In this document: positions 26,396-34,907 of the stretch, piece after piece | Position numbering within the stretch: position 1 is the first letter of the stretch | Layout: the number at the start of each line of letters is the position of its first letter | Source: Confluentibacter lentus | GTDB lineage: Bacteria; Bacteroidota; Bacteroidia; Flavobacteriales; Flavobacteriaceae | Assembly: GCF_002806995.1 (NCBI RefSeq) | Contig: NZ_NIHE01000003.1 | Coordinates: 310,001-374,000 of the forward strand | Reading direction: 5' to 3' | DNA: 64,000 nt | Translations under genes and position numbers: made by a program | Notes under the pieces: model-generated | Told to the model about the DNA's origin: nothing | The model's input: only the letters and a program-made list of their open reading frames with translations | The model's database searches: none

Positions 26396-27916
26396 ATGAA
26401 GATTATTCTTAAATTAACGTACGCAACGTATGTTATGTTAACATGTTATATTTTATTAGTATTCTTTTCTTCTTGTAATAATGAAGAATTATTTGTTGAA
26501 CAGGTTCAACTTCCTGTAGAAGATACCGAAATAGATACAGGCAAAAGTCCTTTGCCAGAAGACACCCCTGAAGATGCCCCTGATGACAATATGGCTACAG
26601 TACTTAAAGCCTTTCCAGAAGCAGAAGGGTTTGGTAAAAATTCAAAAGGGGGTCGTGGAGGAGAAGTATTTAAAGTAACAAATCTAAATGATAGTGGAGC
26701 TGGAAGTTTTAGGGCCGCATTGGAAGCATCATCATCATCTAGAACCATTATTTTTGAAGTTTCAGGAACAATAAATCTTTCAAGTCCATTGAAAGTTCCA
26801 AGTAATACAACTATAGCTGGTCAGACAGCCTTCAGAAATGGAGGACAAGGCATCACTATTAAATCAAATGGCTCGTATGACTCTACCTTAATGTCTATAA
26901 GCAATAGTGATATAATAATAAGATATATAAGATTTAGAAGAGGTAGAGGAGTGAATAATGAGCAAAATGGTGATAATGTTACTGTGACATCAGGAAATAA
27001 TATTATTTTTGACCATTGCTCATTTTCATGGAGTACAGATGAAAGTTTTAATACTTGGGGAACAGTAACAAACCTTACCTTACAAAATTGCATATTTAGT
27101 GAATCTTTAATGTATAGTAGCCACGAATATACAACAGATCCCAATCATATTAACTATACAGACCCACATAGTATGGGGTCATTAATTGGTTTAGATTCTG
27201 ATAAGATTAGTTTTTATCAAAACTTATTTGCCCATAACAATCAACGAAACCCGTTAATTGGTGGTGTACCACCACCTAAAACAGATTTTGAATTGGTTAA
27301 TAATTATATCTATAATTGGGGTCAAATTCCAACTGTTATTGAAGGAAATAATGCAGGGTACAGAATTAATTTAATAGGAAACAAATGGAAAAGAGGAAAC
27401 AATTCCTCTAAAAGATATGCCATTACATTTTTGGAATCAAACGGTAATAAATTATTTGCCAAAGGCAACATAAGCCCTGAAAGAACCTCATTATCACAAA
27501 ATGAATGGTTAGTGGTTGGTAGTGGAACCGCACCCTTTACAAACAACGCATCTACGTCCTACCAATCTCTATCCCCATTCAATTATCCAATTTCGGAGAG
27601 CTTAGCCATTTCGGCTAATGATTTAGAAACGCAAATGCTAACAAAAGTTGGGGCTTCCCTAAACAGGGATGCTGTCGATATCAGGATTGTTAATGATGTG
27701 ATTAACGGGACTGGTTCTTTGATAGATGACCCCAGTGATGTTGGAGGTTGGCCTACAATATCGAGCATGATTAGTGTGCCCATAGATACTGATAATGATG
27801 GTATGACAGATGACTATGAAATTCTAAAGTTTGGTAATTTAGATAGGGATGGCAAAGGAGATATTGACAATGATGGATATACCGATTTAGAAGAATTTTT
27901 AAACTCTATTATATAA
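26396..27916 (+). CDS. Pectate-lyase-like (PL1-type) lipoprotein
   Basis: A 506-residue surface-type lipoprotein. A hydrophobic segment ends in LVFFSSC (lipidated Cys near residue 27), followed by an acidic, Pro-rich linker (about 35-65). The beta-helix domain opens with AFPEAEGFGKNSKGGRGG and VTNLNDSGAGSFR, the standard PL1-family opening. IIFDHCSFSWSTDE (about 203-216) carries the calcium-site Asp/His block and IIIRYIRFRRGRG the basic groove. The tail (about 463-503) contains two acidic DxDxDG-type calcium loops before the stop. It should cleave or bind uronate-rich polysaccharide outside the cell. It is flanked by biosynthesis genes rather than by a susC/susD pair. Confidence 0.82.
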   Translation: MKIILKLTYATYVMLTCYILLVFFSSCNNEELFVEQVQLPVEDTEIDTGKSPLPEDTPEDAPDDNMATVLKAFPEAEGFGKNSKGGRGGEVFKVTNLNDSGAGSFRAALEASSSSRTIIFEVSGTINLSSPLKVPSNTTIAGQTAFRNGGQGITIKSNGSYDSTLMSISNSDIIIRYIRFRRGRGVNNEQNGDNVTVTSGNNIIFDHCSFSWSTDESFNTWGTVTNLTLQNCIFSESLMYSSHEYTTDPNHINYTDPHSMGSLIGLDSDKISFYQNLFAHNNQRNPLIGGVPPPKTDFELVNNYIYNWGQIPTVIEGNNAGYRINLIGNKWKRGNNSSKRYAITFLESNGNKLFAKGNISPERTSLSQNEWLVVGSGTAPFTNNASTSYQSLSPFNYPISESLAISANDLETQMLTKVGASLNRDAVDIRIVNDVINGTGSLIDDPSDVGGWPTISSMISVPIDTDNDGMTDDYEILKFGNLDRDGKGDIDNDGYTDLEEFLNSII

Positions 27917-27940
27917 TTAAGAATTTCTACCAAATTAAAA

Positions 27941-27978
27941 AACAGCATTAGAGTATTCCCTAATGCTGTTTTTTTTTC
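27941..27978 (+). terminator. Intrinsic terminator after the pectate-lyase-like gene
   Basis: AACAGCATTAG (27941-27951) pairs perfectly with CTAATGCTGTT (27960-27970) and is followed by a run of T. It lies 24 bases after the stop codon. Confidence 0.88.
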
Positions 27979-28126
27979 CATTTTTTTGTTTTTATATTTA
28001 TTTTCAATGAAGCTTATTAATTTTAAAGATAAATTAAAATCTAGTAATTAATATTTTATTGAGGTTATTTTTAAATGTTTTAGTTATTCAATACTTAATT
28101 ACTATTTTCGCCCAATAAATTAAAAA

Positions 28127-29206
28127 ATGGAAAATAGAATAAAGGTTACATTTGTTATCCCTTCATTAAGGCCCGGTGGAGCAGAGCGAGTGATGTCTTA
28201 TATTGCTCAAAATTTAAACAAGCATCTTTTTGAAGTCACCCTATTAGTTATTGGGTATAGCAAAAAGGCATCTTATGATATTACTGGCATTAATTTGGTG
28301 TTTCTTAATAAGCCTAGAGTCTTAGTAGCTTTCTGGCCTATTTTTAAACACTTGTATAAATCGAAACCCGATATTGTTATTAGTGCCATTACGCATGTAA
28401 ATACTTTAATGGGAATACAATCATTATGGTTTAAAAAAACAAAGTTTGTTGGGAGGGAGGTAAATGTTTTAAGTGTATTGAATAATGTTCAAGCGGCTTC
28501 AAGAAAGTACCCTTTTTCAATTTCTGGATTAACCGAAAGAAGCTATAAACTATTGGATATTATTCTTTGCCAATCTCAAGACATGGCAACAGATATGATA
28601 CATAATTTTAATGCTCCTAAAGATAAAATAAGGATTATTAACAATCCTATTTCCGATCTTTTCAAACCCAAGGAGAAACAAGTTGATAACAAAATATCTA
28701 AATTTATTACCGTAGGAAGTTTAGTGACGCGTAAAGGACACGATAGATTATTGAATGCCTTGTCAAAATTTGAAGGGCCATTCGAATACTATATAATTGG
28801 TGATGGGGACAAATCAGGGGAAATTTTTGGTTTAGCTGAGGTACTAAGTTTAACAAATAAAATTATTCATATACCCTTTACAAAAGATGTATCAAAATAC
28901 TTAAAGGAATCAGATGTGTTTTTGCAAGGCTCTTATGTTGAGGGATTTCCTAATGCCCTATTGGAAAGTTGTGCGGTTGGCACTCCTGTTTTGGCTTTTG
29001 ATGCCTTAGGAGGTATCAATGAAATAGTTGAAGAGGGTATTAATGGGTTTGTTGCTAAAGATGAATCAGATTTTTTATTAAAGCTTGACTTAATTACAAA
29101 GCGAACATGGGATCCAAAAGAGGTAAGTGATTCTGTAATAAAAAAATACAACAAAGAAAAAATCCTTAAAGATTACGAGAACTTATTTTTAGAATTAACA
29201 AAATAA
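28127..29206 (+). CDS. Glycosyltransferase family 4
   Basis: A 359-residue GT4 glycosyltransferase. Landmarks are VTFVIPSLRPGGAERVMSYIA at the start of the acceptor domain (cited as a region), FITVGSLVTRKGHDRLLNAL at the start of the donor domain, and FLQGSYVEGFPNALLESCAVGTPVLAF with the two conserved glutamates. It leads a two-gene plus-strand unit with the next GT4, 11 bases downstream. It probably adds a sugar to the lipid-linked repeat unit on the cytoplasmic face. Confidence 0.88.
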   Translation: MENRIKVTFVIPSLRPGGAERVMSYIAQNLNKHLFEVTLLVIGYSKKASYDITGINLVFLNKPRVLVAFWPIFKHLYKSKPDIVISAITHVNTLMGIQSLWFKKTKFVGREVNVLSVLNNVQAASRKYPFSISGLTERSYKLLDIILCQSQDMATDMIHNFNAPKDKIRIINNPISDLFKPKEKQVDNKISKFITVGSLVTRKGHDRLLNALSKFEGPFEYYIIGDGDKSGEIFGLAEVLSLTNKIIHIPFTKDVSKYLKESDVFLQGSYVEGFPNALLESCAVGTPVLAFDALGGINEIVEEGINGFVAKDESDFLLKLDLITKRTWDPKEVSDSVIKKYNKEKILKDYENLFLELTK

Positions 29207-29217
29207 TAATTTTTCAA

Positions 29218-30315
29218 TTGAAAGTACTACAAATAATTAATTCCCTTTCGGCTGGAGGAGCCGAAAAACTTCTTGTAAATTCGGTTGTTGAATATAGAAA
29301 GATGGGCATAGATGTAGATATTCTTGTCCTCAAAGGGGGAGTTTCGCCTTTTTTAGATAAACTAGAGCCATTTCAAGAAATAAACGTTTTCGCACTTGGC
29401 GACCAGACAAATGTTTACAACCCACTTCATATATTTAAAATATATGATTTCCTTAACAATTATAATGTAGTTCATGTACATTTATTTCCAGTGCTATATT
29501 GGGTAGCTCTTGCAGATATGTTAAGAATAGGAAAAAGGAACTATAAATTGGTTTATACGGAGCATAATACTACGAATAGACGACGTGACAAATTACTTTT
29601 TAAATTTATTGATAAAATTCTTTACAGGAGATTTCACAAAATAGTCAGTATTTCGGATGCTGTTGATGTAAATTTGAGAAATCATCTAGGAAAAAGTTTT
29701 GATAATATTATTAAAATTTATAATGGGATTGATTTAAAGGAAATTTATGAGGCCATTCCTTACTCAAAAGAGGCATTGGATTTTACTGAAATGGACAAAC
29801 TTATTATTCAGGTATCAAGTTTTACGGCGCAAAAGGATCAATTAACATTAATTAAAAGTCTAGAATTCCTACCAAAAAATTATTTTTTAATATTGGTTGG
29901 TGATGGAGAATTAAAATCATCTTGCATTAAAAAGACAGAAGAGTTAAGGCTGAGTGATAGAGTGAAATTTTACGGAATTAGAAAAGATGTACCAAAATTG
30001 CTTAAATCTGTTGATGTTATTGTGCTTTCTTCTCATTTTGAGGGGTTATCATTATCCAGTGTGGAAGGCTTAGCATCTGGAAAACCCTTTATTGCCTCAG
30101 ATGTACCTGGACTTACAGAGGTTGTTGAAGGCGCAGGGTTGCTTTTTGAAGATGCTAATGAAAACCAGTTAGCCGAATTAATATTAAAGCTTTTTGACGA
30201 CAATCAATATTATTCTGAGACAGTAAATCAATGCATGGCAAGGGCCAAGAAGTTTGATATTATAAAAATGACCAAAGAATATTATAATTTGTATAAAGAA
30301 CTAAGTCTGGTCTAA
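29218..30315 (+). CDS. Glycosyltransferase family 4 (TTG start)
   Basis: A 365-residue GT4 enzyme with VLQIINSLSAGGAEKLLVNS at the acceptor-domain start and IQVSSFTAQKDQLTLIKSL opening the donor domain. VLSSHFEGLSLSSVEGLASGKPFIA holds the conserved glutamates. The start codon is TTG at 29218, chosen because the family's first strand begins immediately there and no earlier in-frame ATG fits. It follows the previous GT4 by 11 bases. Together they suggest at least four glycosyltransferases in the locus beyond the initiating enzymes, which fits a repeat unit of four or five sugars. Confidence 0.87.
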   Translation: MKVLQIINSLSAGGAEKLLVNSVVEYRKMGIDVDILVLKGGVSPFLDKLEPFQEINVFALGDQTNVYNPLHIFKIYDFLNNYNVVHVHLFPVLYWVALADMLRIGKRNYKLVYTEHNTTNRRRDKLLFKFIDKILYRRFHKIVSISDAVDVNLRNHLGKSFDNIIKIYNGIDLKEIYEAIPYSKEALDFTEMDKLIIQVSSFTAQKDQLTLIKSLEFLPKNYFLILVGDGELKSSCIKKTEELRLSDRVKFYGIRKDVPKLLKSVDVIVLSSHFEGLSLSSVEGLASGKPFIASDVPGLTEVVEGAGLLFEDANENQLAELILKLFDDNQYYSETVNQCMARAKKFDIIKMTKEYYNLYKELSLV

Positions 30316-31002
30316 ATTAGCTTAATATAATTTAAGGTACTTTAGCGTGAAATTTATAAAACCTTTTGTGCTTAGAGGCTTTTATAAAAAACATATATCT
30401 AAAATCTTCTTTACTAAAGCCTTTTATTATGGAAATTTGACCACTGTATCTATATAAATCGGCTTTAATTTTTTTTAATATTATTCATAATGACCCCTTT
30501 AATTAATATTTTTTTAATTCTTAAAATACTTATTTATTGCCATATTTTTATTTGCAGTAGCTTTATTAACGTCTTGAATATAGTCTGTGAAAATTAAAAA
30601 AAAAGGGTCAAAATCAACAAGTCAAACACGCTAATTGTATTTAACCGACTATAAATAGGTTTTTAGCGAAATAACAAAAAACTTCTCTGATAACACTAAA
30701 ACTATTGCTAAATTTGCTTCATTAATACAAAATTGAATTGATTAATAGCAACATTAATTTAACTGTATTAAATGTTACATATGAATCCCTCTATTTTTAT
30801 CTAATTCCCATAACAGATAGAAGATATAACATTTAATAACGAATTAATTAAGCTAATAATAAGTAGTATGTTGATTTTGTTTTATATACACAACGTAAAG
30901 AGGGTACAAGCAGAACAGATTTTTGTTTTAAAAGACATGGTTTTTAATTTACCAAGGATGCCTTTTTATGTGAAAAATTTAAAGAGATTAAATGCTTAAT
31001 AA
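30316..31002. other. Long gene-poor leader region
   Basis: 687 AT-rich bases lie between a GT4 and the aminotransferase gene, both on the plus strand. A TAAATTTG at 30709-30716 fits the -7 consensus. A short open frame of 43 codons runs 30868-30999 and ends 3 bases before the aminotransferase ATG; it lacks clear protein character. The region may be the main promoter region for the export operon (31003-37319). Confidence 0.45.
30709..30716 (+). promoter_or_regulatory. Candidate -7 box (TAAATTTG)
   Basis: Matches TAnnTTTG, about 290 bases upstream of the aminotransferase that heads the PglF/Wza/Wzc operon. No good -33 element. Confidence 0.3.
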
Positions 31003-32133
31003 ATGTTGACAAAAACTAAAATATATTTATCATCACCTCACATGGGCGGCGCAGAGCAAAAATTTGTTAATGAGGCCTTTGATACCAATTGGATAGCGCC
31101 TTTAGGCCCCAATGTAGATGGTTTTGAAAAAGATATCCAAAATTATGTAGGAAAGCATACCCATGTAGCTGTATTGAGTTCTGGAACAGCTGCCATTCAT
31201 TTAGCATTGCAATTATTAAACGTTTCTAAAGGTGATGAAGTTTTATGCCAAAGCTTTACGTTTTCTGCTTCGGCAAACCCCATTGTATACCAAGGTGCCG
31301 TTCCTGTATTTATCGATAGTGAACCAGACACTTGGAACATGTCGCCCGAATTACTTGAAATCGCCATTAAGGATCGGATTGAAAAATATAAAAAACCAAA
31401 GGCCATCATCGCAGTTCATTTATATGGCATGCCCTACAATGCAAATGCCATAAACGCTATTGCCCAAAAATATGATATCCCTGTGGTGGAAGATAGTGCC
31501 GAAGCTTTGGGAAGCCATTATTTTGGAAAGGCTTGTGGCTCATTATCCGATATTGGAATTTTATCTTTTAATGGAAACAAAATAATAACCACGTCTGGCG
31601 GTGGTGCTTTAATAGCCCATACGGAAGCCTTAAAGAACAAAGCTGTATTTTTATCGACACAGGCTAGAGATAACGCCCCACATTATGAACACTCTGCGAT
31701 TGGATACAATTACAGGATGAGCAACGTGCTAGCGGGTATTGGTCGTGGGCAAATGGAAGTTCTTAACGAAAGGGTTGCTGCTAGAAGACTAAATTATGAG
31801 TTTTATAAAAAACACTTATCGAAATATCCATCCATATCATTTCTGGAAGAACCGGAAGGAAGTTTTTCAAATAGATGGATTACCTGTGTAAAAACAGAGT
31901 CGTTTAAGTTAAGGGAACAAATAAGGCTGGAATTGCAACAGGACGATATTGAGTCTAGGCCCTTATGGAAGCCCATGCACATGCAGCCTATTTTCAAAGA
32001 TTGCTTACATTTTACCGATGGTACCTCTGAAACGCTTTTCGACAAAGGACTGTGCCTACCTAGTGGATCTAATTTAACCCAAGAAGATTTATTTAGAATT
32101 TTAGATACGATTACAAAAACCCTAAACCTATGA
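31003..32133 (+). CDS. DegT/DnrJ/EryC1-type sugar aminotransferase (PglE-like)
   Basis: A 376-residue PLP enzyme that aminates a keto-sugar nucleotide. VLSSGTAAIHLALQLL (about 57-72) binds the cofactor phosphate, VVEDSAEALGSHY (about 161-173) holds Asp164, and SFNGNKIITTSGGG carries the Schiff-base Lys193. QARDNAPHYEHSAIGYNYRMSN is the usual substrate-loop sequence. Its 3' end overlaps the PglF-like dehydratase by 4 bases. The pair should turn UDP-GlcNAc into UDP-4-amino-4,6-dideoxy-HexNAc, as PglF and PglE do. Confidence 0.88.
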   Translation: MLTKTKIYLSSPHMGGAEQKFVNEAFDTNWIAPLGPNVDGFEKDIQNYVGKHTHVAVLSSGTAAIHLALQLLNVSKGDEVLCQSFTFSASANPIVYQGAVPVFIDSEPDTWNMSPELLEIAIKDRIEKYKKPKAIIAVHLYGMPYNANAINAIAQKYDIPVVEDSAEALGSHYFGKACGSLSDIGILSFNGNKIITTSGGGALIAHTEALKNKAVFLSTQARDNAPHYEHSAIGYNYRMSNVLAGIGRGQMEVLNERVAARRLNYEFYKKHLSKYPSISFLEEPEGSFSNRWITCVKTESFKLREQIRLELQQDDIESRPLWKPMHMQPIFKDCLHFTDGTSETLFDKGLCLPSGSNLTQEDLFRILDTITKTLNL

Positions 32134-34073
32134 TTAACAACTACTTTACCTATTATTCCCAAAAATACGCCTCAAAATGGCTCGTTTTTGCTATTGATTT
32201 ATCAATAATTATGGTCAGTTTCTTTATGGCCTATTTCATTAGATTTAATTTTACATTAAACTTTGATTTAAATCAGTTATCATTACAAATACCTTTTCTA
32301 TTGATGGTATCGGTCATTAGTTTTTTAACTATCGGTTCTTTTAAAAGTGTTATAAGACATACTGGTTTTACCGACATCATAAATCTTCTCAAATCAGTAT
32401 CACTAATTACGCTTATTAGTGTTTTATTTGTTTTAATAAATAGGTTAACAAGTATGGTTCCAGGATTTACCATACCACTTTCTATATTAGTCATACATGC
32501 CGTTTTCAGTTTTGTTTTTTTAAGTTTAAGTAGGCTTCTTTTTAAAATGGCCTACAACCACGTGAAATGCAAATATGTGGCATCAAAAAACATTCTTATT
32601 TATGGAGCAGGTGACGCCGGCATGGTTACTTACAATGCCTTAATAAATAATGTTAAAGAAAAATTTAATGTTGTTGGCTTCATTGATGATAGCTTTAGCA
32701 AGAATGGGAAGTCCATTAATGGCATTTCTATTTTACATAAGAGCAAAATAGATCAGAATTATATAGATAGGCATCATATTGATGAAATTATTGTCACCTC
32801 TGAAAATATAGTTAAAGATAGACTTATTAGTTTGGTGGGCTTAAATGTTAAAATAAATAAAGTGCCACCTATTGAGAAATGGATTAATGGGGAATTGAAT
32901 ATCAGACAAATAAAGCAAGTTCAAATTGAAGATCTTTTAGGACGTGAGCCCATTCAAATTGATAATCCAAATCTGATTAACGAATTTAAAGGAGAAACCA
33001 TATTAATAACAGGAGCAGCCGGATCTATAGGTAGTGAGCTTGTTAAGCAATTGTCTAATTTTGATGTGAATCAATTAATATTGGTGGACCAAGCAGAGTC
33101 TCCATTATATGATTTGCAACAAGAATTAAAACAAAACAATAAATTCAACTTTATCTCTATTGTTGCAGATATAAGAGACGGTTTAAGATTGGATGGTATT
33201 TTTCAAGATTATAAGCCTACCATGGTTTTTCATGCGGCTGCTTACAAGCATGTGCCATTAATGGAAGATTCTCCATATGAATCCATTAAAATAAATATCC
33301 ATGGCACCAAACTTTTAGCAGATACTTCATCGCGATATCATGTTAAGAAATTTGTTTTTGTATCGACCGATAAAGCTGTAAACCCAACAAGTGTTATGGG
33401 TGCTACTAAAAGAATAGCTGAAATGTATATTAGTTGTTTACAGAAAGAAAGTAACACAAAGTTTATTATTACCCGATTTGGTAATGTTTTAGGCTCTAAT
33501 GGTTCTGTTATTCCTTTATTTAAAAGACAAATAGAGAATGGTGGCCCAATAACATTGACGCACAAGGATATTACTAGATATTTTATGACGATTCCAGAAG
33601 CTTCCCAATTGGTTTTAGAAGCAGGAACGATGGGTAAAGGTGGTGAAATATTTATTTTTGACATGGGTGATTGCGTTAAAATCTATGACCTAGCCAAGAA
33701 TATGATTAAATTATCTGGGTTAAAATATCCTGAAGACATTGAGATTAAAATCACTGGTTTACGTCCTGGCGAAAAGCTTTATGAGGAATTATTGGCGAAC
33801 GGAGAAAACACCTTATCTACATATCATAAAAAGATATTAATAAGCAAGACCAGGGAACTTGATTATGCTAATGTTAAATCCCAGATTGAAGCATTATGCA
33901 TCACTAACCGCTTCCAAAATAACAATATAGTAATGAAAATGAAAGAATTGATACCAGAATACAAATCAAACAATTCTGAATATGAGCGATTTGATAAAAG
34001 AGTTCAAATCTATAAAAAATCCAAAGGTCTTTTGGAAGAACAACAAAAGAAACCATTCGGTAACTTATTATAA
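32130..34073 (+). CDS. Membrane nucleotide-sugar 4,6-dehydratase (PglF/WbpM/CapD-like)
   Basis: A 647-residue two-part protein. About four N-terminal membrane helices (about 15-135) and a first nucleotide-binding region (NILIYGAGDAGMVTYNAL) precede the catalytic SDR domain. That domain has GAAGSIGSEL near residue 295, FHAAAYKHVPLMEDSPYE and DKAVNPTSVMGATKR, where a methionine stands in place of the usual SDR tyrosine, as in PglF and WbpM. It should make the 4-keto-6-deoxy UDP-HexNAc used by the aminotransferase one gene upstream. The long membrane form is standard for this family in Bacteroidetes capsule loci. Confidence 0.9.
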   Translation: MINNYFTYYSQKYASKWLVFAIDLSIIMVSFFMAYFIRFNFTLNFDLNQLSLQIPFLLMVSVISFLTIGSFKSVIRHTGFTDIINLLKSVSLITLISVLFVLINRLTSMVPGFTIPLSILVIHAVFSFVFLSLSRLLFKMAYNHVKCKYVASKNILIYGAGDAGMVTYNALINNVKEKFNVVGFIDDSFSKNGKSINGISILHKSKIDQNYIDRHHIDEIIVTSENIVKDRLISLVGLNVKINKVPPIEKWINGELNIRQIKQVQIEDLLGREPIQIDNPNLINEFKGETILITGAAGSIGSELVKQLSNFDVNQLILVDQAESPLYDLQQELKQNNKFNFISIVADIRDGLRLDGIFQDYKPTMVFHAAAYKHVPLMEDSPYESIKINIHGTKLLADTSSRYHVKKFVFVSTDKAVNPTSVMGATKRIAEMYISCLQKESNTKFIITRFGNVLGSNGSVIPLFKRQIENGGPITLTHKDITRYFMTIPEASQLVLEAGTMGKGGEIFIFDMGDCVKIYDLAKNMIKLSGLKYPEDIEIKITGLRPGEKLYEELLANGENTLSTYHKKILISKTRELDYANVKSQIEALCITNRFQNNNIVMKMKELIPEYKSNNSEYERFDKRVQIYKKSKGLLEEQQKKPFGNLL

Positions 34074-34112
34074 ATTAAATTTTTATTACTTTCCCCAAAT
34101 ATAATCTTAAGA

Positions 34113-34892
34113 ATGAGAATTTTAAATTCATTAAAAACGTCGCACGTATATAGAACTATTGTTTTAGCGTTATTATTAACGTCTTGTGCATCTAAAAGAG
34201 AGGTTGTTTATTTTCAAAATGCCAAAGATTTCGAAACAATAGTCGATACCGATACCTTCGCACCCAGATTTAAAATTAATGATATTGTTTCCATCAATGT
34301 TTCTACGTTCGATCTAGAAGCCGTAAAGCCATTTAATTTGATTAAAAGCTCGGGAAGTGAAAATGGAAGTGTTAAAGAGCTCGATTATTTAATCGACAAT
34401 GAAGGTAACATAGATTATCCCGTTTTAGGTAAAATTAAATTATTGGGATTAACAGTAGAAGAAGCTAAGTTATTATTTAAAGAAAAACTGAATGATTATC
34501 TTACGGATCCCATCATTAACATTAGAATCCTCAATTTTAGGGTGACCGTTTTAGGTGAGGTTGGAAAACCGGGTACGTATTCTGTATCAGGGGAAAGAAG
34601 CAGCATCCTTGAAGCGATTGGATTGGCAGGTGATTTAACAATTAAAGGCAGACGCGATAATGTAATGGTAATTAGGGATTTTAATGGAACAAAAACCTAT
34701 ACCCGAATAGATTTAACAACTAAAGAAGCGTTTAATTCGCCCGTATATTTCCTAACCCAAAATGATGTGGTGTATATAGAGCCTAATAAGTCGGCCATCA
34801 GCTCTTCATCATTCGATTCAAGGGTATCGGTAGCCATATCAATCGCATCCATTTTAATTACATCAACAGTGATCTTACTAACCCGACGTTAA
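34113..34892 (+). CDS. Polysaccharide export lipoprotein (Wza-like)
   Basis: A 259-residue export protein. A signal segment ends in ALLLTSC (lipidated Cys near 25). The poly-export domain (about 40-135) has FKINDIVSINV and LDYLIDNEGNIDYPVLGKIKL. An SLBB repeat follows from about 140 (NFRVTVLGEVGKPGTYSVSGE), and a C-terminal hydrophobic helix (about 237-256) would cross the outer membrane as in Wza. It lies 39 bases after the dehydratase and 15 bases before the Wzc-like kinase. Wza and Wzc together form the export channel. Confidence 0.9.
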   Translation: MRILNSLKTSHVYRTIVLALLLTSCASKREVVYFQNAKDFETIVDTDTFAPRFKINDIVSINVSTFDLEAVKPFNLIKSSGSENGSVKELDYLIDNEGNIDYPVLGKIKLLGLTVEEAKLLFKEKLNDYLTDPIINIRILNFRVTVLGEVGKPGTYSVSGERSSILEAIGLAGDLTIKGRRDNVMVIRDFNGTKTYTRIDLTTKEAFNSPVYFLTQNDVVYIEPNKSAISSSSFDSRVSVAISIASILITSTVILLTRR

Positions 34893-34907
34893 AAATTAGT
34901 ATCATAT

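Noticed and set aside
30491-30610. TGACCC and GGGTCA about 110 bases apart as an inverted repeat
   Set aside because: Arms of six bases at that distance in AT-rich DNA are expected by chance, and no supporting nested pairs were seen.
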